A DNA stretch of 64,000 nucleotides from Oscillospiraceae bacterium (GTDB lineage Bacteria; Bacillota; Clostridia; Oscillospirales; UBA929): assembly GCA_031265355.1 (NCBI GenBank), contig JAISCT010000003.1, positions 27,517 through 91,516 of the forward strand. Direction: 5' to 3'. The translations under genes were made by a program, and so were the position numbers. The notes under the pieces are model-generated. The model searched no databases. It had not been told where the DNA came from and saw nothing but the letters and a program-made list of their open reading frames with translations. Of this stretch, positions 44,401 to 52,256 are shown one piece after another; the first letter of the stretch is position 1; every line of letters begins with the position of its first letter.

Positions 44401-44947
44401 CGAACGTGAGCGTGTTCAGGTACGCCGCCGGCACAGCCGGACTGGCCGTCACACCGGTCACCGGGACAAAATCGCCTCTGTCGTTCTTATACGTCACGGC
44501 GATCGAGACGGGCGGCGCCATGGCCGGATTTGTGATCTGCGGGATGTTCGGATCGATGTATACTTCCAGATCGACGGCCGAAACCAGCTGCGTCACGCCG
44601 AACTGCACGCCGACCCAGTCCGTGGTGGCGTCGGTATGGCCATAATTTGTCCAACGGTTGTGTACGGCGCCGCCGCCCTCAACGCCCTCCGTATAGGCGA
44701 TCACGCCGTCGGTCAGAGCCGCCGTCTTGTCCAGACCGCCCTGCGTGTTGCAGTAGGAGGCGACGGCGGCGGGATATGGCTTAGATCCGTCGGTGGTGGA
44801 CAGATCGTCCAGCCCCTCCGGGGCCTGCGCGGCGATCGGCGTCGCCGCCAGCAGCCCCGTCAAATAGACCAGCGCCAGCAGCAGCGACAAAGCCGTCCGC
44901 CAGCATGTTTTTCTCGCATTTCCATGCATATGCACATACGCGTTCAT
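41450..44947 (-). CDS. Secreted discoidin-domain protein with a GH43/GH130-like five-bladed propeller
   Basis: This encodes 1165 aa; ATG 44947 follows GTGAGG. A signal peptide (to about 41, ending PIAAQA) precedes three discoidin-like regions (about 50-215, 222-380, 395-560), each with an RW-containing strand such as HNRWTNYG, RSRWALW and RSRWTSY, as in CBM32/F5-8C. An Ig-like linker (about 565-690) follows. The propeller (about 700-1020) shows repeated blades: YMTYVAHDGVGYQTGLARSADFVTWEKLG, STDLIHWTKEE, SADPDVVKIGDYWVMFYF and STDMIHWTKSF. The pattern is that of clan GH43/GH130 enzymes acting on arabinofuranosides, galactosides or mannosides. The shared C-terminal module (about 1065-1165) has LLAIYDGAGRLTG and KAFLWKG. 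The substrate is not determined. Confidence 0.8.
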   Translation of the reverse strand: MNAYVHMHGNARKTCWRTALSLLLALVYLTGLLAATPIAAQAPEGLDDLSTTDGSKPYPAAVASYCNTQGGLDKTAALTDGVIAYTEGVEGGGAVHNRWTNYGHTDATTDWVGVQFGVTQLVSAVDLEVYIDPNIPQITNPAMAPPVSIAVTYKNDRGDFVPVTGVTASPAVPAAYLNTLTFDAVLTREIRVTLERPSGKYVGLTEMTVYGKRLAAYDEAEVNLALVSGGTTVTASHFYSAGDSPQSAADGVVSYTDASPRSRWALWSHRGTAEWIDFHFGKTARVNRAEIYVFTDKPSPSNTVEPASITVQYYADGTWKEAEVFHQVPAAPVGANLNGAGGQNVIAFREVVTDQIRLNVQLKEGKSAALTEVEIFGRYTEDAPPAEIPSTEGLDNLALNTADVGYPQVFVSIQPDPATDSAARLVDGVISGLQNLSGYDTGPRSRWTSYNNPGVISTIGSRFAVPQTTEIVDLYVYNDGGGCKLPSAVQLEYYDDAAEAWAPVTLTFAREDKTAVFEHPYSAGKIFRYLYAFEPVVTTSVRVRLTPASGASLAVSELQIWGVEIYQNGHKLSVPASLSTTAGESAPTASVGVKLQAPAPDGGRTVYVRATDAAQNTAAVSVTVPAGVRERAFDISLAGLTAGAVTIESSLDADFADANVCAARLVVYVPQSVVDDIYEEVKTPYEYGVILRPGQVGDIDSNVVDNPLPFRIPGDEDHVYMTYVAHDGVGYQTGLARSADFVTWEKLGTVIDNRNVQTWDRYNAAGYIVRDHEWGKAPYPHVVPADNEGPFAGKYVMSYLASDTAGYEAGVKRGGMAYTDRLLDEDGSPVLWTRWPDPVLVPTHSYEKNIIWKSIVVYDSEKKQYEILYNCASGPEIIAQAYSTDLIHWTKEEDNPTVAAEVHDGYNWGNTHSADPDVVKIGDYWVMFYFTTTPGGIVDSYAVSTDMIHWTKSFKILTPRNGTWSSTYAHKPGVIKQNGVVYHYYCAVGSQGRVNAVNTSVDLSVVRRAQAVTEADFAEASQYKLVQSALANLQYELRREDGSLERVLAARALLTEALAPEAGGTLIQTELTLTRRTGEADAVFAASATVGSAADGPQTVSVLLAIYDGAGRLTGVASHTESVAPGALCELTAELDTAGRDTALVKAFLWKGIVPVCPAVVYQAA

Positions 44948-45067
44948 GTGCTTTTACCTCACTTTTTGAATTGATAAAATTTCCTGCTTTTTAATATGAA
45001 ATTCGACGGTTTTATGGCCCGCCTCCGCGGCCATGTCGGGCCACGCCCGCCGATGCCCGGTTTTCTG

Positions 45068-46948
45068 TCAGTAACTTCTTCCGGGCAGTACCTCCTCCGC
45101 GTTTTCCCGTGTGAACACTCTCTCGTCTGTGATGATGCGCAGCGGCAGTTCTTTGCCCATCATCAGGTCGGTCACGGCCTTCATGAGCTGCGGCCCCAAA
45201 AACGGGGCGCATTCCACCACACAGTTGAGTTTGCCGTCGATGATGGCTTTCACCGCCCTCTTGGTCCCATCTACCGACACAATCTTGACATCTTCTCCCG
45301 GCTTGATCCCCGCCGACTCCAGCGCCTCTATGGCGCCCAAAGCCATGTCGTCGTTGTGCGCAAAGATCACATCGATGTCCCAAGCGTTCGCCCGCAGGTA
45401 ATTTTCCACCACCTGACGGCCGCCCTCGATCGTGTAATTGCCGGAGCTCGAGTGGACAATGCCATAGCTGCCGTTTTCGGCCAGCACTGCCTCAAACCCG
45501 GCTTTTCGCTCGATTGTCGGGCTCGCGCCGATGGTCCCCTGAATCTCAAGAATGCGCACCGGGTGTTTGTCGGGCGGCACATTCGCCTCCACCCATCGCA
45601 TCGCGCGCCGCCCCTCTTCAATGAAATCTCCGCCGATGTATGTGAGGAAGAGATCGTCGGCCTCCGTGTTGATCTTGCGATCGGACAGGAGTACCGGAAT
45701 GCCCGCGCGCTTGGCCTCCCGCAGCACCGGCTCCCACCCGCTGTCTATGATGGGCGATATCACGATGACATCCATTTTTTGGGATATAAAGGTGCGCACC
45801 GCCTCGATCTGCCGCTCCGGAGACTGGTTGGCGTCTATCACCGTCAGATCCACATTAAAGTCTTGGGCGGCCTCGCGAATCGAGCTGTTGTTGGCGAGCC
45901 GCCATCCGCTCTCCGTGCCCACCTGGGCGTAGCCGATGCGGATCATGTCGGTGAGCTCATGCGGCGCCTTGTCCAGACTTCGCTCATAACTTTCCAAATT
46001 GTCCCCCGTGATGTTGTGGCTCCGCAGGATGACCTGCTTGGGCACGCCGCTGACATTTTGCAAAATATCGAGCGAAAACTGAATCGCCTCGCGCCCCCCG
46101 GTGGGGCAGGTGATGGTCTCGTCGATCACACCCTTGCGAATCAGCTCCAGCCCGCCGTCCTGCCCCGCGAAGCCGTCCACCCCAATGATCTTTTGGGAGG
46201 CGTTCATCCCGTTTTGTATGGCGCGGTAGGCCCCAAGGGCCATATAGTCGTTGTGGGCAAAGATCACGTCCACATCTTTGAGCTGGTCTCCGAGCGACGC
46301 CACGGTGTCCTCCGCGGCATCGCGCGATTCATTCTCCACGACGACGACCTGCGTGTGAATGTTGGCGCGGTGCATAAACACGCCCTCCAGGCCGCGGCTC
46401 CGCGCCGCGCTGGCCTGAGAACCGGCGCCGCCCCGCAGTTCCAACACTGAAAATGACCGACCCGCGGCCATGCTGACGATGGCCTCCCCCGCCTGTTTGC
46501 CGATGGACTCGTTGTCCGGCCCTATGAACAAGGTGTACTCGTACCCTTCGACCACGCGGTCCAGCACGATCACCGGGATATTTTGGTACACCTCGCTGAT
46601 GGTCGGCGTCAACCGTTTGGCGTCGCAAGGCGAAACGATCAGCAAATCGATGCCGTACGCGAGCAGGCGCTCGATGTCTTTGATCTGCTTGTCGCTGTCC
46701 TGTGTCGCGTCGACGAACACCAGACGGATCTCCGGATGCTTGGCCGCCTCCTCCTGAATCTCACGCGTCAGCACGAGGCGCCAGGGTTCCCGCATGTTCG
46801 CCTGCGAGATGCCAATCACATACGTGACGGGCGGCAGCGTATCGGGCGCCGCGCACCCGGCCAGCATCGCAAGCAGGCAGGAAAACGCCGTCAGCACGGC
46901 GGCGATACCTCGGCCTTTTCTCCAAGTTTGAAACCGTGCCCATGTCAT
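45068..46948 (-). CDS. Lipoprotein with two fused periplasmic sugar-binding domains (sensory binding protein)
   Basis: This encodes 626 aa; ATG 46948 follows GGAG. The lipobox LAMLAGC places Cys near residue 32. Two complete Peripla_BP_4 domains are fused: the first about 40-325 (YVIGISQANMREPWR, VIFAHNDYMALGAYRA), the second about 335-626 (IRIGYAQVGTESGWR, IFAHNDDMALGAIEALESAGIKPGEDVKIVSVDG). The second half is clearly a paralogue of the importer's binding protein at 53982-54962 (VGFAQIGQESGWR, GHNDDMALGAIEAIKEAGFKPG). The first is a more distant member. It is the last gene of the kinase-regulator-binding protein operon, 7 bases from the response-regulator stop. It most likely presents the sugar to the kinase rather than serving import. 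Confidence 0.88.
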   Translation of the reverse strand: MTWARFQTWRKGRGIAAVLTAFSCLLAMLAGCAAPDTLPPVTYVIGISQANMREPWRLVLTREIQEEAAKHPEIRLVFVDATQDSDKQIKDIERLLAYGIDLLIVSPCDAKRLTPTISEVYQNIPVIVLDRVVEGYEYTLFIGPDNESIGKQAGEAIVSMAAGRSFSVLELRGGAGSQASAARSRGLEGVFMHRANIHTQVVVVENESRDAAEDTVASLGDQLKDVDVIFAHNDYMALGAYRAIQNGMNASQKIIGVDGFAGQDGGLELIRKGVIDETITCPTGGREAIQFSLDILQNVSGVPKQVILRSHNITGDNLESYERSLDKAPHELTDMIRIGYAQVGTESGWRLANNSSIREAAQDFNVDLTVIDANQSPERQIEAVRTFISQKMDVIVISPIIDSGWEPVLREAKRAGIPVLLSDRKINTEADDLFLTYIGGDFIEEGRRAMRWVEANVPPDKHPVRILEIQGTIGASPTIERKAGFEAVLAENGSYGIVHSSSGNYTIEGGRQVVENYLRANAWDIDVIFAHNDDMALGAIEALESAGIKPGEDVKIVSVDGTKRAVKAIIDGKLNCVVECAPFLGPQLMKAVTDLMMGKELPLRIITDERVFTRENAEEVLPGRSY

Positions 46949-46955
46949 CTCCGCG

Positions 46956-48182
46956 TCACTCCATCACTCTGTGTTGCCCTATATGGTGCCCTTTGCGGTA
47001 TTCGATGGGAGAGACACCAAGCGCGCGCTTGAACGCGACGGAAAAGTAGTGCTGCGTGGAATACCCGGTCTGTTCCGCTATGCTGTATATCTTCAAATCG
47101 CTGCCGAGCAGCAGTTCCACCGCCTTGCGGATGCGCGTCTGCGTGACGTAGTCCACAAAAGTGACGCCTGTCTCGTGCCGGAACACGCGGCTCAGATGCT
47201 CCGGCGAAACGTGCTGGCTGGCCGCCGCCGCCTGCAGAGACAGCTGCATGTCCCCGTAGTTCCTTTCAATATACCGCTTGGTCTCCGTCACCAGAACGGA
47301 GCATTGCATGGCCGCTTGAAATTTCTCCATAGAGGTGAGGTAGACTTCCGGCATCCGCCTTCTGGCGTCACACACCACCTGCATCCGTTCGATTTGCACC
47401 GGCAGATGCTTCTGGAGCGCTTCCGTGAGATCCCGGCCGGCCTCGGTCCACTGGCGACGCGGTTCGCAGGCGGACAGCAGCACCAGATCTCCCCCGCTGT
47501 TGCGGTATGAGGAAACGGGCGCGAGGTGGGAAAATAATTCCAGAGCAATGTTTTCGGCGGCATAATAGAGGAGATCTTCGTTCCAGCCCTGCTCCAACAG
47601 GGTCAGCGACTCCTTGGACGAGATGTGTACCACCGTGATACCGCAGGGAATCGGCACTTGCAGGTTCAAATACTCAATCTGCTGGTCGATCTCCGGCTCG
47701 CTGTAGTGTCCGTCCAGCCACCCGGAAAAAAACGACGTCGTCAGCGCCCGGCGGTTTTTTTCGATCTGCAGCTTCGCCCACTCGAGGTACTTGATCTCCT
47801 TGTTGTTTTGGCACAGCCACGCCTTGGCGCGGTCCACCGTGTCAAACAGGGTGGACTCCATGATCGGTTTTAAAAGGTAATCGAAGACGCCCAGACGCAG
47901 CGCCTTTTGTATGTATCTGAAGTCGTCGTAGCCGGTGATGATGACGATCGCCGCGCCGCTTAAAAAGTCGGACAACTTTTCGATGAACTCCAGTCCGTTT
48001 AAAAACGGCATGTCTACGTCCACAAAGAGTATGTCCGGCAGATGCTCCTTGGCCAGCTCTATGGCCGTCTCCCCGTCCTCCGCTTGGGCGACGATCCGGA
48101 GTGCGGCGTCGCCGGACAACATTTTTACAAGGCCTTCACGAATCATCTCCTCGTCGTCCGCAATCAGCGCCTTGTATGCCAA
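46956..48182 (-). CDS. AraC-type response regulator (YesN-like)
   Basis: This encodes 408 aa; the best start is TTG 48182 (LAYKALIADDEEM), with GGGGGGAA 8 bases upstream. The receiver domain (1-120) has ADDEEM, the phosphoacceptor in DILFVDVDMPFLNG (Asp54 region) and the conserved Lys in DYLLKPIME. A middle linker of about 180 residues is followed by a C-terminal AraC-type double helix-turn-helix (about 305-400, with MQLSLQAAAASQHVSPEHLSRVFRHETG and IAEQTGYSTQHYFSVAFKRALG). It would activate the transport and hydrolase genes when phosphorylated by the kinase encoded just upstream. Confidence 0.9.
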   Translation of the reverse strand: MAYKALIADDEEMIREGLVKMLSGDAALRIVAQAEDGETAIELAKEHLPDILFVDVDMPFLNGLEFIEKLSDFLSGAAIVIITGYDDFRYIQKALRLGVFDYLLKPIMESTLFDTVDRAKAWLCQNNKEIKYLEWAKLQIEKNRRALTTSFFSGWLDGHYSEPEIDQQIEYLNLQVPIPCGITVVHISSKESLTLLEQGWNEDLLYYAAENIALELFSHLAPVSSYRNSGGDLVLLSACEPRRQWTEAGRDLTEALQKHLPVQIERMQVVCDARRRMPEVYLTSMEKFQAAMQCSVLVTETKRYIERNYGDMQLSLQAAAASQHVSPEHLSRVFRHETGVTFVDYVTQTRIRKAVELLLGSDLKIYSIAEQTGYSTQHYFSVAFKRALGVSPIEYRKGHHIGQHRVME

Positions 48183-48270
48183 CGTCCGTTCCCCCCTTTA
48201 TGGCGCAGGTGCCAGAAGTGCGTCTGACACCTGAATCATTCATACGCACGCTTTTTACGTGAAAAGCGTC

Positions 48271-50067
48271 TTATTTTCTCTCTCGCAAGGGGATGGTCAC
48301 CGTGGCAACCGTACCCTTTCCTTTTGTGCTGTCCAGCACCAGCCCATAGCTCTCTCCGTAGCTCAGCGCCAGCCTCTTCTGGATGTAAAAAAGGCCGAAT
48401 CCCTCTTTGGTTTCCTGCCTATAGACCTTTCTCAGACACTCGTTCAGATATTGCAGATGCTCCGTTTCAATGCCCGCGCCGTCGTCCTTGACGGAGAGCC
48501 ACAGATCGCTGTCGCCGCACAGCCCCCCCGCGATGGTGATGGTGCCCCCGCCGCGCTTTTGTTTGATGCCGTGGTAGATGGCGTTTTCGGCGAGCGGCTG
48601 CAAAATCAGCTTGGGAACCTGGTAGTTGTACAGCGTCTGGTCGATTTGAACGGAACACTTCAACCTGTCCTTGTAGCGGATCCCCTGAATGTACAAGTAA
48701 TTGGAGACATGTTTGATCTCCTCCTCCAGCGAGATCACATCCGTACCGCCGCTGAGTCCGATGCGAAACATGTTGGTCATCGCGTCGACAAGGAGAACAA
48801 TGTCCTGGGCGTTATAACTGCGCGCCATCCAGGTGATGGTGTCCAGCGTGTTGTAGAGAAAGTGCGGTTTGATCTGCTCCTGCAGACTCTTCAGTTCGGC
48901 CTCCCGTTTGCTCTGCTGTTCTTCGTACACTTTTTGAATCAACTGGCGGATGCGGTCCAGCATGTGATTGAAACTGACGCCAAGGTCTCCGATTTCGTCG
49001 TTGTACCGACTGTTAAACCGGACGGACAAGTCGCCGGATTCCGCCTCCCGCATCAGACTTCTCAGTTTGTGGACCGGTTTTGTGACCGAATTTGCGATCT
49101 GAAACGACATGGCCGCCACAATGCCCGCCGTGCCCAAAATGAACAAAATCAAAATGTAATAGATGCTGTTGACGCCGCCCATCACTTCGTCAAACGAGAA
49201 AACGCCCACCATCTTCCACCCCGTGTATTCACTGTGGTCGCAGCGGATGTGATACGTGCCGTTTTTGATTTTGACCGTGACCGGCTGGTTCCCGTTGCCG
49301 CTGAGCCAAGCGGGGTTCACGCGGAAAACAATGTTGTTCACCGGCGCATAGACCACATTGTCCCTGTCGTCCAAGACAAACACAAAACCCTGCTTCCCAA
49401 TGCTGACGCGGTTGATGGAGTCCTGGATGATCTCGTGGCGTACGTCCAGCAGCACGACGCCTCTCGTCTTTCCGGTGGCGGGGTCCACAATGGCCTTCAC
49501 CAGCGAAAACACGTCGTCGGCGCTGTAGTCCTTGTTTGTGACAATGTTGCGCCCGGTTGTGTTGGAGATCAATACCATTTTTGCCGGTTCCGCGCACGCC
49601 GCCCGGTACCAGTTCTCCTCGGTAAACGGATCCCGCGAGATGCGCGACATCCCGGTCCCCACATATCTTTCATCCTCAAAGGCAATCAGGATGCCTGCGA
49701 TCTCCACCGGGCGGGATTTGGCGAGTTCTTCCAATTCTTTGTCCAGCGTCGTCTGTATGTTCGCCCACCTGGCGTCCCTAGCGGACATGTTAAGCGTCTC
49801 ATGGCGCAGCGCCACCGCCTCGATGTAATTGACAATTTCTTCGATTCCGCTGATGTATACGTCCAGAGAGTTTCGCACCTGCCCAATCAGCTGGGCGGTG
49901 TGATCCATGGTCATGGTACGCGCCTGTGTCAGAAACACGCTGCCGACAACCACCGCGAAAATGATGAAGGGGATGAGGGCCACCAAAATGCAGAACATCA
50001 TCACCCTGTTGCGAAACTTGATGTTTAAAAAAGCTTTGTTCAATCGTCTCATTTTCAGTCGTCTCAT
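48271..50067 (-). CDS. Sensor histidine kinase (YesM-like, HPK7)
   Basis: This encodes 598 aa with ATG 50067 (GGGGA 8 bases upstream); ATG 50088 is an alternative. A first membrane helix (about 20-45) is followed by a large extracytoplasmic sensor (about 50-285, dCache-like, with FVFVLDDRDNVVYAPVNN) and a second helix (about 290-315). A HAMP domain lies at about 320-370. The His_kinase domain carries LQEQIKPHFLYNTLDTITWMA (His near 392), and the ATP-binding end includes NAIYHGIKQKRGGG and GFGLFYIQKRL. It precedes the response regulator and the double binding protein in one leftward unit. The ligand-bound lipoprotein probably docks on the outer domain. Confidence 0.9.
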   Translation of the reverse strand: MRRLKMRRLNKAFLNIKFRNRVMMFCILVALIPFIIFAVVVGSVFLTQARTMTMDHTAQLIGQVRNSLDVYISGIEEIVNYIEAVALRHETLNMSARDARWANIQTTLDKELEELAKSRPVEIAGILIAFEDERYVGTGMSRISRDPFTEENWYRAACAEPAKMVLISNTTGRNIVTNKDYSADDVFSLVKAIVDPATGKTRGVVLLDVRHEIIQDSINRVSIGKQGFVFVLDDRDNVVYAPVNNIVFRVNPAWLSGNGNQPVTVKIKNGTYHIRCDHSEYTGWKMVGVFSFDEVMGGVNSIYYILILFILGTAGIVAAMSFQIANSVTKPVHKLRSLMREAESGDLSVRFNSRYNDEIGDLGVSFNHMLDRIRQLIQKVYEEQQSKREAELKSLQEQIKPHFLYNTLDTITWMARSYNAQDIVLLVDAMTNMFRIGLSGGTDVISLEEEIKHVSNYLYIQGIRYKDRLKCSVQIDQTLYNYQVPKLILQPLAENAIYHGIKQKRGGGTITIAGGLCGDSDLWLSVKDDGAGIETEHLQYLNECLRKVYRQETKEGFGLFYIQKRLALSYGESYGLVLDSTKGKGTVATVTIPLRERK

Positions 50068-50241
50068 GGCCGGCGTCCCCGTTCTCATCTCACTTGAAAT
50101 CTTTTGCCTGATGAAAATGCTACATATATGGAAAAAATATCCAGTCTATTATATCATATCCCCTATATTTTTGTCTACCTTTGGCCTCTCTTTTCTCCTT
50201 TGATTGTAAAAACAGGCGCTCTTGTCATGGCCGCCGGGTTT

Positions 50242-51228
50242 TTACCCCGGTTTGCGCCGTTCCGCTCTGAGCGCGATGCCCCGCTGGATGACAATGAAGA
50301 CGCACAAAAGCGCTGCAATGGTGACTTTGGTCCACCAGGTATTCAAATTCTGGTACGTCACAATGGTCTGGATCACACCCTGGATCAGCGCGCCAAAGGT
50401 CGTACCGATCACCGAGCCTACGCCGCCAGACAGCAGCGTCCCCCCGATGACCGCCGACGAAATAGCGTCCATCTCAAGCCCCATATTCTGCAGAGAGTAG
50501 CCGGCCAGCGTATAAAAACTGAACACCACACCGGCCAGGGCCGCACAGAACCCCGAGATCGCGTACACCGCAATTTTGATTCTGGCGACAGGCAAACCCA
50601 TCAGTACGGCGCTCTGCTCGCTGCCCCCGACGGCGTACACGCCGCGGCCGAATCTCGTGAAACGCAGCGTGTAGTATGCGGCCGCGAGGATCACCAGCGC
50701 GAAGAACACGTAATAGTACAGCTTCCCCTTGCCTATGCTCACCTTGCCCAAGGCCATGTACTTATAAAATTCGTCGGAGATAGGAATGGAATTTGTGCTG
50801 ATGACCGCGCAAAAACCGCGCATAAAAAACTGCCCGGCCAGTGTGACGATAAAGGGCTGCAGCTGAAAAGCCTGGATCAGATACCCCATCAGGAGTCCCA
50901 CGCCGAACCCTATCAGGAGCACGAGCGGGATCACGACCGCCGGCGGCACACCCAGACGCAGCAGATGAGCCGAAAACACACAGGTGAACGCCAGCGTGGA
51001 CGCCACGGAGATATCGATGCCGCCCGTCAGGAGCACGAACGTCACGCCAACCGCGACAATGATGAGATAGGCGTTGTCATTGAATAGATTGAGGAAGGTA
51101 GACAGGGAGAAAAAGCGGTCGTACGCCAGCGAACCCGCCCCGAACAATACGAAAAAAAGTAGGGTGGTGATCAGCAGCGAGACATTTCTGTTGCCGGTTT
51201 TTTTCTGTATTTGTACCGCGCCGCTCAT
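50242..51228 (-). CDS. yjfF: Sugar ABC transporter permease, YjfF-like
   Basis: This encodes 328 aa with about eight to nine membrane helices. ATG 51228 overlaps the preceding stop by four bases. Motifs of the RbsC/YjfF family include FVLLTGGIDISVAS near the N-terminal third, LQPFIVTLAGQFFMRG, AVYAISGFCAALAGVVF, and the coupling/EAA-like segment MDAISSAVIGGTLLSGGVGSVIGTTFGALI. It forms the heterodimeric channel with the YtfT-like permease. The 3' end has no strong terminator, only a short CCGGGG/ACCCGG hairpin near 50235-50252. Confidence 0.88.
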   Translation of the reverse strand: MSGAVQIQKKTGNRNVSLLITTLLFFVLFGAGSLAYDRFFSLSTFLNLFNDNAYLIIVAVGVTFVLLTGGIDISVASTLAFTCVFSAHLLRLGVPPAVVIPLVLLIGFGVGLLMGYLIQAFQLQPFIVTLAGQFFMRGFCAVISTNSIPISDEFYKYMALGKVSIGKGKLYYYVFFALVILAAAYYTLRFTRFGRGVYAVGGSEQSAVLMGLPVARIKIAVYAISGFCAALAGVVFSFYTLAGYSLQNMGLEMDAISSAVIGGTLLSGGVGSVIGTTFGALIQGVIQTIVTYQNLNTWWTKVTIAALLCVFIVIQRGIALRAERRKPG

Positions 51229-52256
51229 GCCTCCTTCACCACCTTTCGGGAAAATTTTCTGGCGATCGCTTCTTTGAATTTTTTCGACTGCACCAGACAG
51301 ATGACGACCACGATCAGAGACTTGACCACGAGCGTGACTTCGGGCGCCACACCCATGGCCAGCACCGACGTCGAGATGCTCTGGATGATAAGCGCGCCGA
51401 CAACGCTGGCCGGTATGGAGAAACGGCCGCCGAACAGAGACGTCCCCCCGATGGCCACGGAGAGAATGGCGTCCAGCTCGATCAAGAGACCCGCGTTGTT
51501 GCAGTCCGCGCCCTTGATGCCGGCGCTCTCGATGAGGCCGGCCACGGCCGCCATCAGCCCGGAGAACGTGTAGATGATCAGTTTGATGCGATCCACCTTG
51601 ATGCCGGTGAAACGGCTCGACACGCTGTTGACGCCAATCGCCTCGATGAACAGGCCGAAAGCCGTCTTCCGCGTGAAAAGCATGATCAGAACAAACGCAA
51701 AGGCCACGATGAACAGCGGAAACGGCAGCCCCAAAATGTATCCGCCATTGATAAAATAATACGCATCGGAATTAATTGTGACAATTTTCCCCTCTGTAAT
51801 GAGTTGTGCGATGCCGCGCCCGGCCACCATCAGGATCATGGTGGCCACGATCGGCTGTATCTTCACTTTGGCGATCAGCACGCCGTTCCACAGGCCGCAC
51901 AAGACCCCCGCCAAAAGCGCGAGGACGATGGCGACCGTCACGCTGCCGGAGGCGCCCGGCAGGATTCTGCCGTCCACAATGCTGCACGCCACCGCGCCGG
52001 AGATGGCCATGACCGAACCGACGGAGATGTCCGTGCCGCCGGTGGCCAGCGCCATGGTGATACCGATGGCCAGCACCATCAGCTTGCTGCCGTTGCGCAG
52101 GATGTCGATCAATCTGCCGTACAGATGCCCGTCCACGATCCGCATCTCAAAAAACTGGCCGCCGGATACGATGCCGTTCACAAACAGGATGGCCAGCAGC
52201 ACCACGAGCGGCCAAAAGATCTGATTTTTACCGAGCTGTTTCAGTTTTTGGCTCAA
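51225..52256 (-). CDS. ytfT: Sugar ABC transporter permease, YtfT-like
   Basis: This encodes 343 aa. TTG 52256 (LSQKLKQLGKNQIFWP) is favoured by GGGAGGGG six bases upstream; a longer frame from ATG 52286 overlaps the ATPase further. Family motifs are MALATGGTDISVGSVMAISGAVA, KIQPIVATMILMVAGRGIAQLI, IYTFSGLMAAVAGLIES and IELDAILSVAIGGTSLFGGRFS. About nine helices are present. It pairs with the YjfF-like permease, whose start overlaps its stop. Confidence 0.87.
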   Translation of the reverse strand: MSQKLKQLGKNQIFWPLVVLLAILFVNGIVSGGQFFEMRIVDGHLYGRLIDILRNGSKLMVLAIGITMALATGGTDISVGSVMAISGAVACSIVDGRILPGASGSVTVAIVLALLAGVLCGLWNGVLIAKVKIQPIVATMILMVAGRGIAQLITEGKIVTINSDAYYFINGGYILGLPFPLFIVAFAFVLIMLFTRKTAFGLFIEAIGVNSVSSRFTGIKVDRIKLIIYTFSGLMAAVAGLIESAGIKGADCNNAGLLIELDAILSVAIGGTSLFGGRFSIPASVVGALIIQSISTSVLAMGVAPEVTLVVKSLIVVVICLVQSKKFKEAIARKFSRKVVKEA

